Below are positions 48,095-57,965 of a DNA stretch of 64,000 nt, piece by piece. Under the pieces are notes generated by a model. That model did no database searches, had not been told where the DNA came from, and saw only the letters and a list, made by a program, of their open reading frames with translations. A program made the translations under genes and the position numbers. Source of the DNA: Punica granatum (lineage: Eukaryota; Streptophyta; Magnoliopsida; Myrtales; Lythraceae); the NCBI RefSeq assembly GCF_007655135.1, contig NC_045131.1, forward strand, positions 28,628,001 through 28,692,000, written 5' to 3'. Every line of letters starts with the position of its first letter. Position 1 is the stretch's first letter.

Positions 48095-50051
48095 TGTTTT
48101 CTAAATGGTTATTCTGGTTACAATCATATTCATATAGCACCCGAGGACCAGGAGAAAACCACATTCACTTGTCCCTATGGCACTTATGCTTTTAGGAGAA
48201 TGCCCTTCGGTCTCTGTAATGCACCTGCCACTTTCCAAAGGTGCATGATGTCTATATTTTCCGACATGTTAGAGAATTTTATTGAAATATTTATGGATGA
48301 TTTCTCTGTTTTTAGGGAAGTCATTTGAATCTTGTCTGACAAATTTAGGTTGTGTGCTTAAAAGATGTAAGGAGACTAATCTGCTTCCGAACTGGGAGAA
48401 ATGTCATTTTATGGTAAGAGAGGGAATAATCTTAGGTTACAAGGTGTCAAAGAAAGGGATTGAAGTTGATCGAGCAAAAGTGGAGATAATAGAGAAGTTT
48501 CCACCACCCACTTCAGCAAAAGGAGTAAGAAGCTTCTTAGGACATGCTGGCTTCTACAGGAGATTTATCAAAGACTTTTCTAAAATCTCTAGACCTCTTT
48601 GTAATTTACTTGAAAAAGATTATGCTTTTGTTTTTAATGACAGTTGTTTGCAGGCATTCAATTTATTGAAGGAGAAACTCACTTTTTCACCAGTGATCGT
48701 TGCACCTAATTGGGAGCTTCTGTTTGAGTTGATGTGTGATGCTAGCGACTATGTTGTAGGAGCAACACTTGTGCAAAGGAGAGGTAAGGTATTTCATGCA
48801 ATATACTATGCTAGTAGAACTTTAAATGAGGCCCAGAGGAACTATGCCACAACTGAAAATGAGCTTTTAGCAGTTATATTTGCACGTGACAAGTTTCGAC
48901 CTTGTCTGATAGGTTCTAAGATCATAGTATACACAAATCATGCTGCCTTGAAATATTTGTTTGCTAAAGCTGATGTTAAACCTTGGCTAATTCGTTGGAT
49001 TCTACTGCTGCAAGAATTTAACCTAGAAATTAGAGATACAAAGGGAACTGAAAATGTAGTGGCTGATCATTTATCCCATTTGGAATTTGATTGGTTAGAT
49101 TCACCCATTAATGAAAAATTCCCTGATGAACAATTGTGTGTAGTAGAAATCCAAGGATTACCCTGGTATGCTGATATAGTCAATTACATGGTCAGCAAAA
49201 TCACACCATATGGTTTGTCATCTCAACAGAAAAAGAAATTTTTGCATGATGTGAAATACTATTTTTGGGACGAACCATATCTGTTTAAATGTTGTGCTGA
49301 CCAAGTAATTAGACGCTGTGTGCCTGAAACTGAACAGCTTAGCATAATACGACACTCTCATTCTAAGTTAGTAGGAGGCCACTTTGGTGTGGAAAGAACT
49401 GCAGCTAAGATCTTATCTTGTGGATTTTATTGGCCTAGAGTATTTCATGATTGCAGGAATTACATTATGTCTTGTGCTCCATGCCAAAGAACTGGCAATA
49501 TTTCTAGGAGACATGAATTACCACAAAACAGCATTCTTGTAATTGAGCTTTTTGATGTGTGGGGAATAGACTTCATGGGTCCTATTCCCTCTTCTTTTTC
49601 AAATAAATATATTCTTGTGGCTGTTGATTATGTTTCAAAATGGGTAAAAGCAGTTACTCTACAAAGTAATGATGCCAGAGTTGTAATCAAATTTTTGAAA
49701 AAGAACATCTTTTCAAGATTTGGGGTACCTAGAGCCATTATAAGTGACAGGGGATCACATTTTTGCAATCGACAGTTTGAAAAATTATTATCAAAATATG
49801 GAGTTACTCATAAAATTGCCACCCCTTATCATCCACAGACTTGTGGACAGGTTGAGGTGTCCAATAGAGAAATAAAGTGTATCTTAGAGAAAACAATCAA
49901 TGCATCTAGGAAAGATTGGTCTTTAAAACTTGATGATGCATTGTGGGCTTACAGGACAGCTTTCAAAACCCCCATAGGAATGTCCCCATACAAGATTGTT
50001 TATGGTAAATCATGTCACCTACCCGTAGAGCTTGAGCACAAAGCATACTGA
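48095..50051 (+). pseudogene. Athila-type Pol: reverse transcriptase, RNase H and integrase
   Basis: The same frame as before carries NGYSGYNHIHIAPEDQEK, RRMPFGLCNAPATFQR and the catalytic FMDD (about 48290), then a one-base shift near 48310. From there the open frame runs to 50051: remaining RT ([20 protein letters not shown]), RNase H ([32 protein letters not shown]), a zinc-binding integrase N-terminus ([18 protein letters not shown] with later CAPC), and the integrase core with first Asp in WGIDFMGP, second in IISDRGSHF and Glu in QVEVSNREI. It ends at TGA 50049, where a Trp is usual. All catalytic residues are visible, but the breaks prevent a complete product. Confidence 0.88.
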
Positions 50052-50471
50052 GCCATAAAATACCTTAACTTTGATTTACAAACTGCAGGTGAAAAGAGAT
50101 TGCTCCAGTTGAATCAGATGGCTGAGATGAGAGAGGAAGCATATGAAAATGCTAGGATATACAAGGAGCGAGCCAAGCGATGGCATGATAGGAACATCCT
50201 AAAGTGAGAGTTTTTGCTTGGTCAGAAAGTCCTATTATACAACTCTCGCTTGAAGTTGTTTCTAGGTAAGTTAAAATCTCGATGGTCTGGACCATTTTTT
50301 ATTTCTAATATTTTTCCCTATGGTGCAGTTGAGTTGAAGTCAAAAGACGACCACACTTTTAAAGTAAACGGTCATCTTCTCAAGCATTACTTTGAAGGGG
50401 AAAACATTGATGGTGATGCCACTACGGTGGATCTAGCAAATTCGGTTGAAGAACTAGAAAAGTCAAACTAG
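50052..50471 (+). pseudogene. Athila-type integrase C-terminal end
   Basis: In the same frame after the TGA: a helical stretch with [18 protein letters not shown] and [12 protein letters not shown], another TGA (50205-50207), then [20 protein letters not shown] and [19 protein letters not shown], the usual SH3-like DNA-binding end of Gypsy integrases, and the terminal stop at 50469. No chromodomain follows. Confidence 0.8.
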
Positions 50472-52114
50472 CGACTATAAACTAAGTGCTTCATGGGAGG
50501 CAGCACTTGTCTGAGAGCTAAAGTCCCTGTTGGCTCTCAATTCTTTTGCTTCATTTGTTTTATTTTAATTTGCTGCTGGTTTGTACTTTATCAAGCACCC
50601 ACTCATTGAGTAGACTTGGGATATTTGCTATTTGACTGTTTTAGTTAAAATGGATTATCTGCTATTTTTGTTCTTTTTGTTGTTGACTTTTTGTTTTTGA
50701 AGCTAGGGTGGATAACAACTGCTGACTCTCTCTATTGCTATACCGGTTGGAACTCCAATTACTTCAGCTTAATTTTCGAACCGGGGAAGTACTAGTATCT
50801 CTTTTTCTCTTATGTTCTTTATTTTTATTTTTGTTTTACTAGAGCTACATTAGGAACAGTGAGGACATTGTTTAATCTAAGTGTGGGGAAGGGAGATACT
50901 AAACAGATGGAGTATAAAATTGAGTATAGTGTTGATGTCTGAATTCTGTGATTTAATTTGTTACTCGTGACATTTGATACATGTCTTTGTTGATAAATGG
51001 TTATACTTCCCTGTCACCTTGAACTACAATTTTCCTTAAGTTATCTAGCAATTGTTAGGCCAATTTTTTAAATTATTATTATTATTATTATTATTGAAAT
51101 CTAGAGACTGTACGAAGAATACTGTTGATAGCATTTGTTCAGGAATTGTTTGAAAAAAAAATTGACTCACTTAGGCGCCCTACTCACCACTGTTGTGATT
51201 TTTGTACTTAGTTAAAATTAATCAGTCAAATCTTTAGAAATCAAATTTACCTAGTTTTTAGCCCTAGAGTTTGAAGTTTAAGAGTCGGTCAAGTCCTTAA
51301 GTGAAAAATAAACAGGTCTGCTTCTAAGCAAAGTTAGTTAGTATATCCTCTTTTTAATTGTTCTAATAGCACTTTAACATTTAGTGAAAGAGGTAGAAGA
51401 AGCTTTGTACTTAGTGATTCCTATAAAAGAAGTCTGAAAAGTGTTAGTGAGCATTCAAAAAAAAAAAGCAAGTATAACCTTTACTCTAATGACTCAAGAC
51501 TTGAGTTATGAGTATCCTAACTTGAATGTTAGAGTAAGGAAGAGTTCGTAGGGGTCCCTTTAAAACCCGGTCACTTGGGTGATGAGCTCGGGATGTGCCG
51601 ACACAATGAACTCACTATAACGAGAAGAGCGAAAAGGCACAAGTTCAAACAAAAATTGGACTTGAAAAAAAAAATTGCTTAAGAAACAGAAAGGAAAAAT
51701 TGAATGCAAAAACAAAAAAAATGAATTAAGACTTGTAATAAAAAGGAAGAAAACCTAGGGACGAAGCAGATACCATATGCTTTCACTACCTTGTTGACTT
51801 GCTTAGAGGGATAATTAGAGGGATCATATGCCTGCTAACAGCTATAAAGTTTAAATGTGTATTTTTCCTTATAGGACTTAGTATTTACTTTTGAAATAGA
51901 AATCTTAGGCTAAACGCTTGGATTAAAATTTGCTTTCTCTAGATCAGCTGGTTAATTTCAACTGTAGTAATCTGATCACATGTTTCCAGTTTGGTTTGAG
52001 CAGTGGGCACCACAAAATAGCGAGTCAGAAATTGTGAGATATCAGATGCTTGAATCAGTGAATATGAAAATTTGTACTCTCTATGATAGATTTCTTTCCT
52101 TGGTCTTATTTATT
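50472..52114 (+). other. Non-coding 3' region of the Athila-type element
   Basis: A long untranslated region typical of the lineage. TAAGTGTGGGGAAGGG (50878-50893) is a conserved purine-rich motif after pol. A (TTA)n run is at 51070-51097. No env-like open frame was found. The start of a 3' LTR (TGATAAGGGC) is not present before the segment at 52115. Confidence 0.6.
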
Positions 52115-53150
52115 TTGTAGCGGACTGACTACTAATTTACGTGTTGCTCCTAATCCTTCTAGAATGAGAGCATACTATGGGCGCGAATACTTAAGCTGCA
52201 GCTTCGCGTTAATGATGAAGCAGCGGTTTGTTATTAATGCGGAATATTCAGATGCTGATAAAATTTGCTTCTCGAGGCATGGTGCGAAGTTAGTACTTTC
52301 ATTCATATGCTTAGGTAAATGGTGTGCTCAAGCCTTGGATGCTTTAGTTGTAAATATGTTTCTTGGGGGTCTTTTATAATGTTTTGATTTCGTTAAGGAT
52401 GTGTTTGGATTCAGAGTTAAAGTAATTTTGATTTTAATTTTGATTTTGATTATGGAAAAGGACAAATGAGATGCGATTATAAATTTGACTTGGGAAACGT
52501 GTGTTTTTGTTGTGTAGTGTATTGAGTTAAAGTTAAAGTTAAAATTTTTGACTTTGAAAATGTGTGTTTTTGTTGTGTAGTGTGTTGAGTTAAAGTTAAA
52601 GTTAAAATTAAAATTTTTTGTTCCTGAATCCAAACAGGGAAAGTCTGTAAGTTCGGAGGGATGATTGTGGAGACAGTAAGAGAAGGTTAAGGATTCTGGA
52701 AAATGGGAAAATGGTTTAGCTCAATTTGAAATAATATATGGTAGTGGATTAAGAGAAGCTACTACATATGATTTATGTGGTTGCCAGTTCGATAGAAGTC
52801 ATATCGTTCTTGTTTCATCTTTACTTGTTTTTTTAAATGTACAGTCGTGGGCATACGTTACATTGTCGCTACTGATGGTAGAAAGATTTATGAGCCACTG
52901 TTGAAAATTGGATGTTCTCTATGTGACCAGATGGATAATGAAACTGAGAATTGTTCTATGTGTTTTGACCTCGCAAAGATTTTTATTGGCTTAGGTTCTT
53001 TTAATTTTTTTTATTAAATGCTCCCTTTGCATTTTGATCTTCCTAAATCAATCATTTATTTAATAATATCCGATCTGATTTCTTGGTCGGCCTCCGTTGA
53101 CTGTTAAATGGATCTTGAGCTGCAGGTATTGTCCAATTGTAGAGTACTCG
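52115..53150 (+). repeat. Duplicated gene-like segment, copy 1, in place of the 3' LTR start
   Basis: Nearly identical to 54548-55340 apart from a 244-bp MITE. It looks like two exons and introns of an unrecognised gene. The first, after TTTTGTAG, reads SGLTTNLRVAPNPSRMRAYY and FVINAEYSDADKICFSRHG. The second, after TGTACAG near 52843, reads VVGIRYIVATDG, then IYEPLLKIGCSLCDQMDNE and ENCSMC, with a C-x2-C...C-x2-C spacing that may bind zinc. It joins the last 95 bp of the LTR directly at about 53148. Family unknown. Confidence 0.75.
52397..52640 (+). mobile_element. MITE family B, 244 bp, Harbinger-type
   Basis: Left end GGATGTGTTTGGATTCAGAG and inverted right end TCCCTGTTTGGATTCAGGAA. The interior has a tandem repeat of about 65 bp with GTTGTGTAGTGT-TTGAGTT and repeated GTTAAA, matching the right subterminal part of the Harbinger element (24815-24862). 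The paralogous site at 54829 is empty, so both borders are fixed to within 2-3 bases. Confidence 0.9.
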
Positions 53151-53241
53151 ATACTCTATTCATCACTATATTACTTGATCTGACCCAGTACACTTGCTGG
53201 TAGAATTCGCGCTTATTTTTATATATATTTGCAGTGGATCA
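53148..53241 (+). repeat. Truncated 3' LTR of the Athila-type element
   Basis: ACTCTATTCATCACTATATT through GCGCTTATTTTTATATATAT to GTGGATCA matches the last 95 bp of the 5' LTR with a few substitutions. The first about 1150 bp of the LTR are missing. Confidence 0.85.
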
Positions 53242-53639
53242 ATTGCACAGGAACATATGCAACTGCCAAAACCACCCCGTCGATCTAAATGCCCTTGGCC
53301 TTGTTGATCCATTACCTGATCCTCGGGTGGTGAATGATCCACCTACTAGGCTAGAAGCTGGTGCTGGTCCTTCTGGGGAGAATGTTCAGGAATAAGATCC
53401 TTATTTTAGGAAGAGCTAATATTTGTATCTCTAAATAAAATTTTATTGCAAGATCTGATTTTGATATTTTGAATTTGTCATTTATGTTTATGATTTTGTA
53501 CGGCCGTTGAACAAATGTCGTTAAATATGTTATGTGATTGCAATGCTTGGTGTTCACAATTATCTAAAAGATATCAAATATTAAATACCTATCAAATTAA
53601 GCCCAGATATACAAAGATAGAACGAGGAGGAAAGATACA

Positions 53640-53830
53640 ATTACTTCTTTAATTAGTGCATTGCTCGGTGGATGATACAAAGGAGAGAGGAAAGGATCGG
53701 TCAAGGATTACCCGTGCCGAGAGCGAGGAGACTTCCTCAATCTGGGAGCTAGGGTGTGGGAAAAGCCACCTGTGGAGTTTTTGTTCTATGAGCTCAAAGA
53801 AGAGGCCTTATTTCTTAGATCTAATTTAGT
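53640..53830 (+). pseudogene. MADS-box gene fragment, copy 3
   Basis: About 190 bp matching the central part of copies 1 and 2: GATGATACAAAGGAGAGAGG (compare 28859), then SSIWELGCGKSHLWSFC-type broken text in place of the EEL-rich part, and GAGCTCAAAGAAGAGGCCTT (compare 28980). It has no MADS domain and no ends. It keeps AAGG where copy 1 has the inserted base, confirming that the copy 1 shift is derived. Confidence 0.75.
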
Positions 53831-54547
53831 TTGACATGTGATTGAAGCAACATGTAAGCATACATCCTGTGCGCTAATTGATAGAACAAATTAAATTGGT
53901 TCACAGTATCAGGACTAAGATTTTTCCCATCATTGTAATCCCGAGTGCAGCCTTTTCTCTAAAACATACTCGTATCTCAGTGCTGTAGATGGCCACAGTG
54001 ACTATTGAACTGTTTTTAAGCCATTATGTACGGCCAAGGTCGAATCCTGGTAATGTACAATCAATGGCAGAGCCTAACGAATGAACTACAATGACTATAG
54101 AATTTGCCTTTTTACTGCAAAGATGGTACGTATAGGGCAACATAAACAGCATTTTTTCTTTTTCTTACACTAATAAACTTAGTTCGGTTGCAACGGCCTG
54201 AGACTAACTCACCATGAACATCACGCCACTAGCCAGTATCTTCCCGATATAGAGGGTCTCAACAACTGAAAATTCTCAAAAGAAGGGCATTAGCATGCAT
54301 TACGAGTACATTTTTCCTATTAGCAAGCATTACTGGAACCTCCTTCGGTCTTGTCAGCATTGTGGTTGATTCTTTTAACTTTCTTCTCTCAGTGTTAGCT
54401 CATGTGGCCTTGATGAATGGTATTTTATGTCATAGAGATCATTAATGTGTTGCAAGCATGGAGTTAGCATGGCTAAGAACTCTCAATCACATTCTGTTGT
54501 TTTCTTGTCGTGCATCCACTTCTCCTCATATCAAAGTAACTTTGATA
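53831..54547. other. Intergenic, nothing recognised
   Basis: Non-coding sequence between the MADS fragment and the second copy of the gene-like segment. Confidence 0.4.
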
Positions 54548-55340
54548 TTGTAGCGGACTGACTACTAATTTACGTGTTGCTCCTAGTCCTTCTAGAATGA
54601 GAGCATACTATGGGCGCAAATACTTAAGCTGCAGCTTCGTGTTAATGATGAAGCAGCGGTTTGTTATTAATGCGGAATATTCAGATGCTGATAAAATTTG
54701 CTTCTCGAGGCATGGTGCGAAGTTAGTACTTTCATTCATATGCTTAGGTAAATAGTGTGCTCAAGCCTTGGATGCTTTAGTTGTAAATATGTTTCTTGGG
54801 GGTCTTTTATAATGTTTTGATTTCGTTAAAAGTCTGTAAGTTCGGAGGGATGATTGTGGAGACAGTAAGAGAAGGTTAAGGATTCTGGAAAATGGGAAAA
54901 TGGTTTAGCTCAATTTGAAATAATATATGGTAGTGGATTAAGAGAAGCTACTACATATGATTTATGACGTTGCCAGTTCGATAGAAGTCATATCGCTCTT
55001 GTTTCATCTTTATTTTTTTTTTAAATGTACAGTCGTGGGCATACGTTACATTGTCGCTACTGATGGTAGTAAGATTTATGAGCCACTGTTGAAAATTGGA
55101 TGTTCTCTATGTGACCAGATGGATAATGAAACTGAGAATTGTTCTATGTGTTTTGACCTCGCAAAGATTTCTATTTGGCTTAGGTTCTTTGAATTTTTTT
55201 TATTAAATGCTCCCTTTGCATTTTGATCTTCCTAAATCAATCATTTATTTAATAATATCCGATCTGATTTCTTGGTCGGCCTCCGTTGACTGTTAAATGG
55301 ATCTCGAGCTGCAGTTATTGTCCAATTGTAGAGTACTCGA
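54548..55340 (+). repeat. Duplicated gene-like segment, copy 2, outside the retrotransposon
   Basis: 793 bp paralogous to 52115-53150 with few substitutions. It has the same exon-like parts (for example VVGIRYIVATDGSKIYEPL and CSLCDQMDNETENCSMC), no MITE, and small frame-changing differences from copy 1 (TTTCTATTTGG against TTTTTATTGG). I cannot tell from this window which copy is the source. Confidence 0.8.
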
Positions 55341-55643
55341 GGATGAGTGATAAACTGATTCTTGTAGTAGGTAATATTTGAATAACTATAATCCCTATAG
55401 GCATATTAAATTTGATATTAACATATATCATCCAAGATATATATATATATATATATATATAATGCATTTTGCATATTCATCAGAATATGAAAAAGATCTC
55501 CCTCGATATGTGATAATATATGTTTCTTTTTTGCAAAAAATATTACACGTGACAATATAATTGATATCAAATACTGTGCCATGCTATTTCTATAAATTGC
55601 TGAAATATTCCAAGTACGACAGTATAAAGGTTACAATAATAGA
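55341..55643. other. AT-rich gap before the CACTA element
   Basis: Contains a (TA)n run at 55437-55462 and no gene. Confidence 0.5.
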
Positions 55644-56029
55644 CACTATAAGAAGTTGATTCTAGCGCGATGCTTTTTTGGACTTTGCAACACTTATAGG
55701 TGTAGTTAAAAAGTCTTGCGACGCTTAGGGCGACGTTTACGCAAGCGTTGCCCTATGTTCCATCGGGCTAGGTCCGGCCGATGCTTAGGCAAGCTCGGCC
55801 AGTTTGACCTATAGCAACGTTTAGGAAGAGTCGCCATTGGTTTTAGGCCAAAGGAGGCGCTTACAAAGGTTGCCGTAGATAAAATTTAAAGAAAAAAAGC
55901 TTTGGCTGATGCTTTATAAGCATCGGCCAAGACGTAGCCTAGAAACGTCGGCTTAAGCCCATTAATTTTTAGAAAAAGGCCTTGGCTGATGCTTAGGGTA
56001 GTCTAAATTAAAAAAAAAAAAAAGGCAAC

Positions 56030-56200
56030 AAGTTGACAACTCGTTGTAAACACTTACCCAAAATCCAAAAACCCTAAATCTCTAAAACCGTAAACCATAA
56101 AAATCTAAAAACCCTAGAACTCTAAAACCCTAAAACCCAAAAATCCAAAATCCCTAAAAACTCTAAAGCTCTAAAAACTTAAATCCCTAAAATCCTAAAA
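56030..56200 (+). repeat. CCCTAAA-like degenerate repeat
   Basis: A run of variants of AAACCCTAAA and AAATCCCTAAAA. It resembles degenerate plant telomere-type sequence, but units vary in length and order, so it is more likely low-complexity sequence of the element than a telomere remnant. Confidence 0.5.
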
Positions 56201-56301
56201 ACTAATTATCATTGATAACAAGCTAACAGCACATTGACAGAACGATGAAAAAGAAAACAACATGAATACGAAGACGAAGATGAAGACAAAGATGTAGATG
56301 A

Positions 56302-56757
56302 CTACCACAATACCATTACTCTTACATCCTTCTCCTCCTCCTCCTCAATGAGACGAAAATGCACATATATGAAGTGAAAGAGAAGGAGAGAAGGATCACT
56401 GTCGTGGACCATAGTCGACTGGAGGTGGGTCCTCTTTGCATTCTGGCACTCTCTGTTGTGCACAATCTGGTATCCCCCCAGTGCCTGCGAGGTGGGAAAG
56501 TTTCTATAGCAGTAATGGCACTCGAACCTACGCCTGCTCTCTCCATTTTCAGTGTTGTTGACATCCTTGACTTCCTCACTCGAGTTCATGTTCTCCACCA
56601 TTGTTTGGTCGAGCTCGTCGGAGGCGCTTGGGGGAGCACTATCAACACCAAATTCTATACCAAAGAGTTTGATACCCTTCTCTTTGATCGGCACAGAGCA
56701 GATGAAGGGTAGTTGAGAGAAAGACTCATCAATTGAAGGATAGTTGTTTACCTGCAA
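56302..56757 (-). pseudogene. C2H2 zinc-finger (GIS/ZFP5/ZFP8-like) gene fragment in a CACTA element
   Basis: A single-finger plant transcription-factor type that controls trichomes in Arabidopsis. The open frame has no ATG; it begins after a position reading TTGCAG-GTAAAC. It keeps the N-terminal family motif ESFSQLPFICSVPIKEKGIK followed by LFGIEFG, an acidic linker, then the finger RRFECHYCYRNFPTSQALGG. After it the usual His is Tyr (GGYQIVH), so one of four zinc ligands is missing and the plant QALGGH core is altered. RTHLQSTMVH after the finger is also family text. The C-terminus diverges into a Glu-rich tail at 56325-56345. Its place inside CACTA ends points to capture of a host gene piece; no intact start or full-length form is seen. 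Confidence 0.75.
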
Positions 56758-57114
56758 CTTTTCTCATTCTCGGTGTTGATGGTGATATAAGACGATTGCC
56801 ACTCCGATGAACAGGGATTGGTGAAACTTCCCTTACGCAATCAAAAGTGGAGAAAAGAAAACGAGAGGAGTATAAAGAGAGGATATATGAAAAGGAAAGG
56901 GAAAGGGAGAGATAGAGAAGACTTAGTTTGATTTTTGAAATTTTCGGCCAACTTGGCGTTTGAAATTTTTGCTGGGTGATGGGTAGCAACTTTGCCGCCA
57001 GCGTTTCATTGCAACAGTTGGAAACAAGCTCCTAACGGTGATCGTTGAAAATTTTGATCAATTCACACGCTATCAACTAGCTGGCAACAAGCTAACGAGC
57101 ATGAAATGTGTACC

Positions 57115-57965
57115 ATAGGGGCTCAATCTCATCCTTAATAAACAAGGTCAAATTTCATATCACGGAGATTAATCGAGTGAGTTCGCTTGTGTGTGATTTT
57201 AATGTCTCAAATAAAAAATCGGTTTTAATTGCTCAATGTATATCAGAATAAAAAATTTCAAAGTGAACGAGTATAAAATATATAAGATATTAGAGGGCCT
57301 GATTCCGTCCTTAATAATTATAGTCGAATTCGTATCAATGTGATTAATCGGATGAGATTGCTCGTATGTGATTTTCAATATCGCAAATCTAAAATCGATT
57401 TCTATTAGTTCACTATATTGGGATTGAAAATTTCAAATTAGTGGGCATGAAATGTGTAAGAAATTAGAGGGCTTGATCCCCTCCTTAACAAACACGGTCA
57501 AATTCATGTCAAGGGAATGAGTTGAGTGAGTTCGCTCGTTAGTGATTTTCAATGTCTCGAGCCCAAATTTGATTTTAATTGGTTCAATGTATGGGGATAA
57601 AAAATTTCAAACTTAACAAACATGAAATGTGTGAGAGATCAGAGAAATTGATTCACTCCTTAACAAAAAAGACGAAATTCATGTCGAGGGAATTAATCGG
57701 GTGAGATTGCTTGTGTATGATTTTCATTGTCTTGAACTCAAACTCAGTTTTAGTTTGTTCAATATATCGTAATTGCAATTTTCAAAGTTATAAACGGGCA
57801 TGATCTTGTGTGATTTTCAATATCTCGAAACTAGACTTGGTTTTAATTTATTAGTACATAGAGATTGAAAATTTCAAAGTTCACGAACATGAAATGTCCG
57901 CTTGTGTGTGATTTTCAATGTCTCAAACCTAAACTCAAATTTAATTGGTTCGATATATCGGGGTT
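57115..57965 (+). repeat. Tandem array of about 175-bp units
   Basis: Four units with anchors CTCAATCTCATCCTTAAT (57122), CTGATTCCGTCCTTAAT (57299), CTTGATCCCCTCCTTAAC (57472) and TTGATTCACTCCTTAAC (57648), spacing 173-177 bp, then shortened units to about 57965. Each unit contains GTGATTTTCAATGTCTC-type text and AAAATTTCAAA. Divergence between units is substantial. A further unit at 58310-58436 continues after 58757, split by a MITE. Confidence 0.8.

Larger units (their letters stand above)
43803..53241 (+). mobile_element. Athila-type Ty3/Gypsy retrotransposon, decayed
   Basis: A 9.4-kb element in MADS copy 2. The 5' LTR runs 43803-45052 (TGATAAGGGCATATT to GTGGATCA). The 3' end (53148-53241) matches only the last 95 bp of that LTR. 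Target duplication is ATTAC (43798-43802) / ATTGC (53242-53246). The primer site TGGCGCCGTTGCC follows the 5' LTR, as in Athila/Tat elements. Gag, protease, reverse transcriptase, RNase H and integrase follow in order, with stops and one shift. No chromodomain or convincing env gene was found in the long 3' region. Confidence 0.9.
40291..53395 (+). pseudogene. Type I MADS-box gene copy 2, split by two LTR insertions
   Basis: Three pieces of one gene. 40291-40754 encodes the MADS domain: start ATG, QTRGQQKIELKRIEDDDD, then TGA-ATG at 40363-40368 exactly as in copy 1, MITFSKRRSGIYKKARELV, further in-frame stops at 40438 (TAA) and later TGA, and PPEELLFDELKEEA at the edge. A solo LTR follows. 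43778-43802 resumes the gene (CCTTGTTTCTAGAGGCATTA) for 20 new bases. The Athila element then interrupts it. 53242-53395 gives the C-terminal end with NALGL-like text and the TAA at 53393. Copy 1 (28983-29050) preserves the joined target. The gene already carried the TGA before the insertions, since both copies share it. Confidence 0.85.

Noticed and set aside
50472..52114. An env-like gene in the Athila 3' region
   Set aside because: No open frame, membrane segment or splice acceptor of that kind; only non-coding sequence was seen.
56030..56200. Interstitial telomere repeat
   Set aside because: Units vary from CCCTAAA and never repeat regularly.
57115..57965. CRISPR or regulatory array
   Set aside because: Units are head-to-tail and 175 bp long; tandem satellite-like DNA.
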